Shown piece after piece: positions 45,616 through 55,275 of a stretch of 61,020 bases of DNA. Each line of letters begins with the position of its first letter. The first letter of the stretch is position 1. A program made the position numbers and the translations under genes. This DNA comes from an uncultured Saprospiraceae bacterium (GTDB lineage Bacteria > Bacteroidota > Bacteroidia > Chitinophagales > Saprospiraceae): positions 1 to 61,020 of the forward strand of contig CALLFA010000017.1 in NCBI GenBank assembly GCA_937997635.1. Direction: 5' to 3'. The notes beneath the pieces were generated by a model. It was not told the DNA's origin. It made no database searches and saw only the letters and a program-made list of their open reading frames with translations.

Positions 45616-46668
45616 TTAATCCAGAATCTGCTGAGCTATAAAATGTGCATTCCTAACTGCGCCGTCCATATATCCAGGATATTGATCTGCTGTTTCTGAA
45701 CCACCAATAAAAAATCGATTATTAAAATAGGATTTCCTGTAGTTTACATGCCCGTTGTGCTGATGAGGTAAAACATGATGGTCATATGTCACATAGGTAA
45801 AAGAGTCTTGAGACCAAACTTTTTCTTCATAATGAACATAATTATCTACTTGTTCGCCATAGTATTTTTTTAATTGACTCAAGACTTTTTGTAAACGTTG
45901 GTCTTTGGTCAATGAAAAGTAATTGCCATTTAAAAATCCTTTCAACGCATAACGTTCTTTTCCTTTGTTCGAATGATCATACATTTCAGGAATCGGTCCT
46001 ACATTGCTGACGATGGTTCCACTTAAATTACCTTCTTGCCAAAATGGCGCTTTATAATGTATCCCTATTTTTATAGATTCTCCCATCCACGTATGTGTAG
46101 ACTTCATTAACTCGCTTATGTCTTCTGGAAGATTTGGTGTTATGTCAATGGTATTTGCCAATAAATTTGGAGGTAGGGTAGAGATGACTTTTGAACAATT
46201 TAGCACTTGGTTTTGGGTAGTCACTGATATTTCGTTTTCTGTAAAGCGTAAAGATTTCACCACTTCATTTGTTAGAATGGTGGTACTCGTAGATAACTTA
46301 TCATGAAGTGCAGTAATTAATTTTGACGACCCATTTTTGATACGGTAGCTTGGGTCATTATTTGGTGGCAACTGTACAATCTGAGGAGGACTTGTGGAAA
46401 TGGCTTCGTATACAGCTGTAGTACCCATCTCCTGTTCCATGATGTCAATGTTTAGTTCTTTCAAGAGTTGCAGTAGAGTATTGTGTTTTTTGCCAAGCCA
46501 GGTGGCACCCATTTCCATAGTTGTTAGGTCATCTTTAGTAATGGTATGTATTCTTCCTCCAATTCTGTTTCTCCCTTCTATGATGGTAATGTTAAGGCCT
46601 TTGTCTCTTAAAAGATAGGCAAGTGTGAGTCCTGTCAATCCTGCTCCAATGATGATGATGTCTGTCAT
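45616..46668 (-). CDS. FAD-dependent amine oxidase family protein
   Basis: A 350-residue flavoprotein of the monoamine oxidase family. The FAD fold begins DIIIIGAGLTGLTLAYLLRDKG, with IIEGRNRIGGRIHT completing the Rossmann signature. The substrate domain has GATWLGKKHNTLLQL, and the C-terminal FAD contact is FFIGGSETADQYPGYMDGAV. It would oxidise an amine or a carotenoid-like or sterol-like compound with oxygen. It is cytoplasmic, without a signal peptide. The MFS gene follows after eight bases, so the two may handle the same molecule. Confidence 0.88.
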   Translation of the reverse strand: MTDIIIIGAGLTGLTLAYLLRDKGLNITIIEGRNRIGGRIHTITKDDLTTMEMGATWLGKKHNTLLQLLKELNIDIMEQEMGTTAVYEAISTSPPQIVQLPPNNDPSYRIKNGSSKLITALHDKLSTSTTILTNEVVKSLRFTENEISVTTQNQVLNCSKVISTLPPNLLANTIDITPNLPEDISELMKSTHTWMGESIKIGIHYKAPFWQEGNLSGTIVSNVGPIPEMYDHSNKGKERYALKGFLNGNYFSLTKDQRLQKVLSQLKKYYGEQVDNYVHYEEKVWSQDSFTYVTYDHHVLPHQHNGHVNYRKSYFNNRFFIGGSETADQYPGYMDGAVRNAHFIAQQILD

Positions 46669-46800
46669 ATGTTTGTTACGTTGCTGTAAAATAGGGAAAA
46701 GGATGTCCCAATTTGGTTTTCGCTATTATAAATACTGGATTGTGAAAGTTGACAGACAATTAGTAGTACAGGATTTAACTGCAAGTGGATAATTAATTAT

Positions 46801-47662
46801 ATGTATATGCCGTGTCGATAGGTACGGAATATTTGTAAACGACTATACTCTATATTGTAATATAATGTTTTTTACCTACGGCACAACGATTTTATATGTG
46901 TGTAATGACTACCATATTTAGTCCCTATGGGGCTATATATACACAGACTGAAATTTCACTCTTAGAAAATCAATAATAAAAATCTTTCTGCTGACCTCAT
47001 TGTGCGATTAGAGTCAATAATTGTCCCGTAGGGACGACCTGTGGGTAATGTAATTAATTGAATGTATATGCCGTGCTGCTAGGTACGGAATGTGTTTGGA
47101 CGACTATGCTCTTTATGGTGAGATCACGTTTTGTACCTACGGCACAACGATTTTATGTGTGTGTAATGGCTACCCATATTTAGTCCCTATGGGACTATTT
47201 GTACCTACCGCACAACCATTTTATATGTGTGTAATGACTACCCATATTTAGTCCCAATGAGACTGTTTATATACAGACTGAAAATTCACACTCAGAAAAC
47301 CAATAATAAAAATCTGTCTGATGACCTCATTGTGCCATTAGAGTAAATAATTGTCCCGTAGGGACGACATGTGGGTAGTGTAATTAATTGAATGTATATG
47401 CCGTGCCGTTAGGTACGGAATGTGTGTGGACGACTATACTCTATATTGTAATATCATGTTTTTTACCTACTGCACAACGATTTTATGTGTGTGTAATGGC
47501 TACCCATATTTAGTCCCTATGGGACTATTTGTACCTACGGCACAACGATTTTATATGTATGTAATGACTACCCATATTTAGTCCCTATGGAGCTATTTAT
47601 ACACAGACTGAATTTCACACTCAAAAAAATCAATAATAAAAATCTTCTGCTGACCTCATTGC
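46801..47662. repeat. Nested palindromic repeat block (three long units)
   Basis: Three direct units start at 46801, 47062 and 47392 (261, 330 and 270 bases; the last ends before the TetR stop). Each opens with ATGTATATGCCGTG and AGGTACGGAATGTG. Inside are sub-units of about 70 bases with CCTACGGCACAACG and AGTCCCTATGGGACT, present once in unit 1 and twice in units 2 and 3. A second palindrome, GTCCCGTAGGGAC, occurs at the end of units 1 and 2. GTGCCGTTAGGTA at the start and TACCTACGGCAC later form an inverted pair. No gene is seen across 46669-47681. Confidence 0.88.
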
Positions 47663-47681
47663 GAAAAGTAGGTTTAGACGA

Positions 47682-48365
47682 TCACTGATTCAAATTCAAC
47701 ATTCGATCCTTATAAAACAACAACATATTCAATACGTCAGAATAATCTTCTTTCTTCACTTTTACATCGGTCAACTTTGGGAGATGCTGAGCAAAATATA
47801 TCTGGTTATTGGCCATTTCGAACAGATTACTAGCGAAGGCATGTGGGTAAGGAAATAGTGGTTCGATTTCATGAACCACATCAGCTACTTTCTGCGTCAG
47901 CTTTTTATAACTCTTGAAGAAGCCTTCTTTATTTTCTTTATCTACCTTTTTTGTATGATAGGCTTTGGCAGATTCTTCTATGATGATGTGATGCAATTTT
48001 TTCTCATTGACAAAATCTACCTTAGGATTCTTTTTAGTGGCGTCAACAAAATTTTCTATGATGATGTCCAATCGCTTGTTAGGATCATCGATGTTTTTTG
48101 TATTGTAATCGATCAAATAGATAACCCAATTCCAATACCAGACTACTAAGTATAGCAACAACAGATGCTTGTTCTGAAAGTATCTGTAAAGTGAAGTCTC
48201 GTTTGAACCCATCTTGATAGCTAGCTTTTTGAATGTGAATTGTTCAAAACCTATTTCTTCAATAAGATTTATGCTGTTGCTGATGATGTCTCTTCCAAGA
48301 CTGGTTTGTAAGGGGTCTCGAAGAGCAAGACCATCGGGGATAATTATGTCTGATGTAATGATCAC
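47682..48365 (-). CDS. TetR/AcrR family transcriptional regulator
   Basis: A 227-residue repressor with an N-terminal helix-turn-helix at about 28-70 (ISNSINLIEEIGFEQFTFKKLAIKM, SLYRYFQNKHLLL) and a helical ligand domain. It is divergent from the SulP transporter gene. Inverted TTACTT repeats in the shared upstream region are its likely operator. It may sense a ligand linked to bicarbonate or membrane state; nothing in the sequence names the inducer. Confidence 0.9.
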   Translation of the reverse strand: MIITSDIIIPDGLALRDPLQTSLGRDIISNSINLIEEIGFEQFTFKKLAIKMGSNETSLYRYFQNKHLLLLYLVVWYWNWVIYLIDYNTKNIDDPNKRLDIIIENFVDATKKNPKVDFVNEKKLHHIIIEESAKAYHTKKVDKENKEGFFKSYKKLTQKVADVVHEIEPLFPYPHAFASNLFEMANNQIYFAQHLPKLTDVKVKKEDYSDVLNMLLFYKDRMLNLNQ

Positions 48366-48370
48366 AACAT

Positions 48371-48456
48371 AAAAGTAATATTTTTCTTACTTTTCTTTAA
48401 ACAATTATTACTTTCGCACCGTTAAGTAAAAGTGTTTTTAATATTAGTATTACTTA
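48371..48456. promoter_or_regulatory. TetR-SulP shared upstream region with TTACTT inverted repeats
   Basis: AAAAGTAA (48371-48378) and TTACTTTT (48387-48394) are exact inverted repeats 8 bases apart. A second pair is TAAGTAA (48423-48429) and TTACTTA (48450-48456). Between them TACTTTCG (48409-48416) is a likely -7 box (TAnnTTTG with one mismatch) for the SulP operon, with an 80-base leader. Further TTACTT copies continue to the SulP start. Confidence 0.4.
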
Positions 48457-48496
48457 CATTTCAATAATGCCATTTTTTCACTTTATAATTACTTAA

Positions 48497-50104
48497 ATGC
48501 AGACATACGTACAAAATCTCAAAAATGACATTCCAGCTTCAATAATCGTGTTTTTAGTGGCCGTGCCCTTGTGTCTCGGTATAGCACTAGCTTCAGGTGC
48601 ACCTTTATTCTCTGGTATAATTGCAGGTATCGTTGGCGGTATCGTAGTAGGAGCCTTAAGTGGTTCTCAACTTGGTGTCAGTGGTCCGGCAGCGGGTTTG
48701 GCCGTTATCGTCTTAACAGCGATATCAGACTTAGGAGCATTCGATGCCTTTTTATTAGCAGTTGTTTTTGCTGGGATATTCCAGTTTATACTTGGTGTTC
48801 TTAAAGCTGGTATTATAGGATATTATTTTCCAAGCTCTGTAATCAAAGGCATGTTGGCTGGTATCGGAGTTATCATCTTTTTGAAGCAGATACCTCATGC
48901 CTTGGGATACGATGGTGACTATGAAGGCAATTTGGCGTTTACACAAGCTGATGGCCATAATACACTGTCGCAGTTTTATTACATGTTTGAAGGGATTACA
49001 CCAGGAGCAGTGCTTATTTCTGCTATTTCCATTGCCATTTTAGTGTTGTGGGAGCAGAAGTTTATGAAAAAAATTGGCCTATTTAAACTCATACAAGGAC
49101 CATTGGTGGTAGTTGCGTTAGGTATCCTATTAACAATGGTATTTACAAATACAAGTTTAGCCTTAAAAGCAGAACAAGTGGTATCCATTCCAGTGGCAGG
49201 AAGCTTTTCAGGATTTTTAGATTTATTTACATTTCCAGATTTTAGCCAATGGACGAATCCTAAAATTTATACAATAGCCATAACGCTCGCAGTCGTGGCA
49301 TCACTGGAGACATTACTTTGTCTAGAAGCTACGGATAAGCTTGATCCCTTAAAAAGAGTATCTCCAGCTAATAAAGAATTGCGGGCTCAGGGTATTGGTA
49401 ATCTTGTATCAGGATTGATCGGTGGTCTTCCTGTTACTCAAGTGATTGTAAGAAGTTCCACAAACATATTATCGGGTGGCAAAACAAAAACTTCTGCAAT
49501 TTTGCATGGTTTTGTATTATTAGGTAGTGCAGTTGCATTACCGAATGTGCTAAATATGATACCTTTATCTTGCTTAGCTGCCATTCTTTTCTTGGTTGGA
49601 TATAAATTAGCAAAACCAAGTTTGTTTAAAGAAATGTGGAATAAAGGTATGACGAATTTTATACCATTTATCGTTACGATTGTCGGTATAGTGTTGACAG
49701 ACTTGTTGATTGGAATTGGAATAGGAATGGCTGTGGCAATATTCTTTGTCCTGTATGACAATTATAAAAAGCCATTTTTGTTTGAGTCTGATAAGAATGT
49801 TGGAAGCGATGGTGAAATAGTGTTACGATTAAGTGAGGATGTGACATTTTTAAATAAAGCAAATATTCAGAGAGCTTTGAACGTTATCCCTGATAATAGT
49901 AAAGTGGTGATTGATGCTTCGAAAACAATTGATATTCATCAAGATGTCATTGAAATAATTGAAGAATTTGAAATAAATGCCAAAGAGAGAAATGTTGATG
50001 TCGATATCATAGAAAGAGATGTCAAAAAAATAATTACCTCTCCAAATGTTGTATTGGAAAATACAGTGAGATCATTTGACCTAGAACCAGAATTAGCTAA
50101 TTAA
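48497..50104 (+). CDS. SulP family anion (bicarbonate/sulfate) transporter
   Basis: A 535-residue inner-membrane protein with about 12 membrane segments of the SulP type: IPASIIVFLVAVPLCLGIALASG at the start, GSQLGVSGPAAGLAVIV, and GLIGGLPVTQVIVRSSTNI later. The C-terminal region (about 430-515) is a short STAS-like domain (VTFLNKANIQRALNVIPDNSKVVIDAS). The beta-carbonic anhydrase gene follows after 16 bases. That pairing is known for bicarbonate importers of the BicA-like kind, so bicarbonate rather than sulfate is favoured. It is under possible control of the divergent TetR protein. Confidence 0.92.
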   Translation: MQTYVQNLKNDIPASIIVFLVAVPLCLGIALASGAPLFSGIIAGIVGGIVVGALSGSQLGVSGPAAGLAVIVLTAISDLGAFDAFLLAVVFAGIFQFILGVLKAGIIGYYFPSSVIKGMLAGIGVIIFLKQIPHALGYDGDYEGNLAFTQADGHNTLSQFYYMFEGITPGAVLISAISIAILVLWEQKFMKKIGLFKLIQGPLVVVALGILLTMVFTNTSLALKAEQVVSIPVAGSFSGFLDLFTFPDFSQWTNPKIYTIAITLAVVASLETLLCLEATDKLDPLKRVSPANKELRAQGIGNLVSGLIGGLPVTQVIVRSSTNILSGGKTKTSAILHGFVLLGSAVALPNVLNMIPLSCLAAILFLVGYKLAKPSLFKEMWNKGMTNFIPFIVTIVGIVLTDLLIGIGIGMAVAIFFVLYDNYKKPFLFESDKNVGSDGEIVLRLSEDVTFLNKANIQRALNVIPDNSKVVIDASKTIDIHQDVIEIIEEFEINAKERNVDVDIIERDVKKIITSPNVVLENTVRSFDLEPELAN

Positions 50105-50120
50105 ATAATACTATAAAATT

Positions 50121-50756
50121 ATGATAGATAACAGTCTAACACAAACAAAAGAATCCCAGTCTGGATTATCAGCATCTGATGCTGTACAGATATTAAAGGA
50201 CGGCAATAGCAGATTCGTAAATAAAAGTCCAATAAGCAGAAACTTGGTAGGGCAGGTTCAAGATACAAGTACTGGACAATACCCTTTTGCAGCAGTTGTC
50301 AGTTGTATTGATTCACGTATTCCTACAGAGGTCGTTTTTGATCAAGGTATTGGAGATGTATTCAATGCTCGTGTTGCTGGTAATTTTGTCAATGTTGACA
50401 TCCTCGGCAGTTTAGAGTTTGCTTGTAAAGTGGCTGGATCTAAGTTAATCGTTGTTATGGGACATACCTCTTGTGGTGCCGTTAAAGGAGCTTGTGATCA
50501 CGTCGAGCTAGGTAACTTGACTGATATGTTGAGTAAGATTCATCCTGCAATGAAAAATATAAGCACTCCAGAAGGAACTGACCGTAGTTCTGCAAATATC
50601 GAGTTTGTCAATAAGGTAGCTGTTGAGAATGTAAAATTAAATATCCAAAGAATTAAAGATGAAAGTAGCGTATTGAATGATATGTTTACTGCAGGAGAAA
50701 TTGACATAGTTGGAGCAATGTATGACGTCAAGGATGGTAGTGTCAATTTCTTATAA
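50121..50756 (+). CDS. Beta-class carbonic anhydrase
   Basis: The enzyme interconverts CO2 and bicarbonate. Zinc ligands are Cys62, His115 and Cys118 (SCIDSRIP and GHTSCGAVKG); Asp64 and Arg66 form the active-site dyad. The 211-residue length suits a beta-class enzyme with an N-terminal arm. Encoded directly after a SulP transporter, it would supply or trap bicarbonate for carboxylation reactions. The next gene begins six bases later. Confidence 0.96.
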   Translation: MIDNSLTQTKESQSGLSASDAVQILKDGNSRFVNKSPISRNLVGQVQDTSTGQYPFAAVVSCIDSRIPTEVVFDQGIGDVFNARVAGNFVNVDILGSLEFACKVAGSKLIVVMGHTSCGAVKGACDHVELGNLTDMLSKIHPAMKNISTPEGTDRSSANIEFVNKVAVENVKLNIQRIKDESSVLNDMFTAGEIDIVGAMYDVKDGSVNFL

Positions 50757-50762
50757 GTCATT

Positions 50763-51419
50763 ATGCGAATTATAAGTTATTGTATTATACTCATTTTTCT
50801 AAACCCTGTTTTGGGAAGTAGCCAACCTAGTGATTTAGGTAATTGGTATTTACTGTTTGGGAATAAAAAACTAAATGATAAAATCAATTGGCATCACGAG
50901 GTCCAATATAGAAATTATAATATAGCTGGAGACTTAGAACAATTGCTTCTTAGAACGGGGTTGGGATATGATTTGGGAGATAATGCAAATCTCTTACAAG
51001 GCTATGGATTTATTCGTAGTGAGAATTACATTAATGATGAAGATAAGGCGGTTGTTAATGAACATCGATTGTATCAGCAATTTATTGCCAAGCAGACTGT
51101 TGGTAAACTTAGAATGCAACATAGGTATAGATTTGAGCAACGTTTTGTTGAAGGTGACTTCAGGCTTCGATTCAGATATTTCTTAGGTCTTGGCTATCCG
51201 TTATGGAAAGCAACCGAGTCTGATCAGGAATTTTATTTATCTGCGTATAATGAAATATTCTTAGACCCAGATGGTAATGCCTTTGACAGGAATAGGACTT
51301 ATGGTGGATTAGGCTATAAATTAAATAACAGACTGCGATTTGAATTGGGTTATATGAATCAATTTTTGAATGGCTTGAGTCGTGACCAATTAAATGTCGT
51401 TACCTTTTTTAATTGGTGA
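50763..51419 (+). CDS. DUF2490 outer-membrane-type beta-barrel protein
   Basis: A 218-residue protein with a signal peptide (about 1-20, MRIISYCIILIFLNPVLGSS) and alternating beta strands ending in Phe-Asn-Trp, consistent with a small outer-membrane barrel. LGNWYLLFGNKKLNDKINWH is the DUF2490 opening and GLGYKLNNRLRFELGYMNQF a late barrel strand. The role is unknown; position in the SulP/carbonic anhydrase operon suggests a porin or assembly partner for that system. A miniature element inserted two bases after the stop. Confidence 0.88.
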   Translation: MRIISYCIILIFLNPVLGSSQPSDLGNWYLLFGNKKLNDKINWHHEVQYRNYNIAGDLEQLLLRTGLGYDLGDNANLLQGYGFIRSENYINDEDKAVVNEHRLYQQFIAKQTVGKLRMQHRYRFEQRFVEGDFRLRFRYFLGLGYPLWKATESDQEFYLSAYNEIFLDPDGNAFDRNRTYGGLGYKLNNRLRFELGYMNQFLNGLSRDQLNVVTFFNW

Positions 51420-51421
51420 TA

Positions 51422-51731
51422 TACCCAACGAATTTGAGTGTGAGCTGTTAATTGCACCAAAATGAAAATAGTTTGACCGTTTCTTACTTGATCTTTTATC
51501 TGTTCTCATCGTTGAAAATACTCGTGAATACCTGCATTCACTGCGTTTTTCGTCTTGACAACAGACAAAACTTTTAAGTAATAAATCAGTCAAACCATTC
51601 TCCTTATATGAGGCCATTTTTCAAGATCAAGGCGTAAAACGTAGGAATAGTGTTGCTATTACGAGGCTTTGCAACGCAGATATTGATAAAATGGGCAGTA
51701 GTAAATAGGTCACACTCAAGTGCGCTGGGTA
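51422..51731. mobile_element. Miniature element family B carrying a nested family A element (310 bp)
   Basis: Ends are TACCCAACGAATTTGAGTG and its imperfect inverted copy CACTCAAGTGCGCTGGGTA, with TA outside both ends (51420-51421 and 51732-51733). The outer parts match the element at 44152-44308; the middle (about 51456-51608) matches the element at 35961-36117. Removing the middle leaves about 155 bases, the size of the uninterrupted copy. It fills the whole gap between two convergent genes. Confidence 0.8.
51456..51608. mobile_element. Inner family A element, degraded ends
   Basis: About 150 bases nearly identical to the reverse complement of 35961-36117, including GTATTCACGAGTATTTTCAA in the other orientation. 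Its terminal bases (CACCAAAATG and CCATTCTCCTTA) are less conserved than in the free copy, consistent with an older insertion. Confidence 0.75.
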
Positions 51732-51739
51732 TAAGTAAT

Positions 51740-52681
51740 TTAGAATGGCGTGATAATGTTTTCATTGTCTTCTACTGTCGGGATGTATTTCTCAACTGAA
51801 TCAGCAATTATATTTATCAATTGCCTTAGCAGTCTTTTCTTAATAAAATGCTTATGTGTAATGATGCCAATTTTGCGCATAGGTACAGGGCCCTCTAGTT
51901 CGAATAAAGATGCTTTGTTTAATTGTTTGTTTTTTGAGACAGCGAGTCTTGGCAATAAGGTGACACCCTTGTTTTGTTTGACCATTTCTATTAAAGTGAA
52001 AATTGATCCACAATTATAAGTCAAATTTCCATTTATCTTTTTTTGTTGTCTCAACTCACAAATTTTACCAACCTGATTCCGCAAGCAATGTCCCTCTTCT
52101 AATAGCCACAGTCTTTCTATATCAATCTCATTGACTTTATAAAACTTGTCTGTCATATTCTTTTTCTTTCCACAATCGAATAAAAGAAAGTCTTCTTCAT
52201 ATAAATCATATTCGAGTAATTGGTTATTATCCAGCGGTGTGGAGACAATACCTATATCAATATTGCCAGCAATAATCTCATCCACTGTTGTCTCTGTTGT
52301 CAATTCATGTACGGTCAATTCTGCTTTGTCGAATTGTTTAGATAATTTATCCAGTATAAGCGGATAAAGGTATGGTGCTACAGTAGGGATGCATGCGATA
52401 TTTAATTCTCCAGTTTCGACTCCCTGTAGCTCATTTATCCGTTCATCCAAAAGTTGATATTCCCGATTCAAGCTTCTGAGTTGGGTTAGAATTTCATCAC
52501 CTTTGGGCGTTATACTCACTGGCCTTGTTGTCCGGTTAAATATTTGAATACCATATTGTTCTTCTACTTTGGCAACCATCGCACTTAATGTGGATTGTGT
52601 GACAAAGCAATCATCTGCAGCTTTCCCAAAACTTTTCCATTTGGCAACAGCTAGTATATATTCTAATTGACTTCGATTCAT
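51740..52681 (-). CDS. oxyR: OxyR-type LysR regulator
   Basis: A 313-residue LysR-family regulator: an N-terminal winged helix-turn-helix (FGKAADDCFVTQSTLSAMVAK) and a redox-sensing domain. Cys199 and Cys208 occur in EEGHCLRNQVGKIC, at the same numbers and with the same eight-residue spacing as the peroxide-sensing cysteines of Escherichia coli OxyR. Oxidation of this pair by H2O2 activates the protein. It is transcribed divergently from katG and a long perfect palindrome begins four bases upstream of its start, so it should both activate katG and limit its own transcription. Confidence 0.95.
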   Translation of the reverse strand: MNRSQLEYILAVAKWKSFGKAADDCFVTQSTLSAMVAKVEEQYGIQIFNRTTRPVSITPKGDEILTQLRSLNREYQLLDERINELQGVETGELNIACIPTVAPYLYPLILDKLSKQFDKAELTVHELTTETTVDEIIAGNIDIGIVSTPLDNNQLLEYDLYEEDFLLFDCGKKKNMTDKFYKVNEIDIERLWLLEEGHCLRNQVGKICELRQQKKINGNLTYNCGSIFTLIEMVKQNKGVTLLPRLAVSKNKQLNKASLFELEGPVPMRKIGIITHKHFIKKRLLRQLINIIADSVEKYIPTVEDNENIITPF

Positions 52682-52685
52682 CTAG

Positions 52686-52732
52686 TATTGATAAAAACGA
52701 TATAAATATAGAAATATTCGTTTTTATCAATA
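52686..52732. promoter_or_regulatory. OxyR operator between oxyR and katG
   Basis: TATTGATAAAAACGA (52686-52700) and TCGTTTTTATCAATA (52718-52732) are perfect 15-base inverted repeats with a 17-base AT-rich centre. It lies about 50 bases before the likely katG transcription start and next to the oxyR ATG, the position expected for a LysR-type activator. Confidence 0.75.
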
Positions 52733-52744
52733 ATAATATGACTG

Positions 52745-52752
52745 TATATTTG
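52745..52752 (+). promoter_or_regulatory. katG -7 box TATATTTG
   Basis: TATATTTG matches TAnnTTTG exactly and ends 50 bases before the katG ATG. No good TTTG -33 box is present, as expected for an activator-dependent promoter. Confidence 0.6.
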
Positions 52753-52757
52753 TATAA

Positions 52758-55019
<2,262 letters not shown>

Positions 55020-55050
55020 AAGTAAAAGGTGTTGATAATCAGTTGCAGAT

Positions 55051-55076
55051 GGGAGTGGTCAGGGACGGCCACTCCC
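55051..55076. terminator. Strong hairpin after katG
   Basis: GGGAGTGG (55051-55058) pairs perfectly with CCACTCCC (55069-55076). It lies 32 bases after the stop but is followed by few T residues, so termination strength is uncertain. The rest of the 55020-55275 gap has short direct repeats of TCGCCTCA and no gene. Confidence 0.6.
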
Positions 55077-55275
55077 TCATTTGAAGGCATCTCGCCTCAG
55101 ATGTGTGAAGGGTCCTTGCAGGCGTATCGCCTCAAGATTCAATAATTATAAGACACATTGCTTCTGAAATTATAAGAGCATTACTTCAAATAAAAGCGTC
55201 TCTCTTTAAATAGTAAAAAGACATCCACCATCAGTTTGTACATGCTTATGTTTGACGCGATACATCTGCAAACAC

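Noticed and set aside
46801..47662. CRISPR array
   Set aside because: Repeat units are hundreds of bases long, nested and without unique spacers of uniform size; no cas genes are near.
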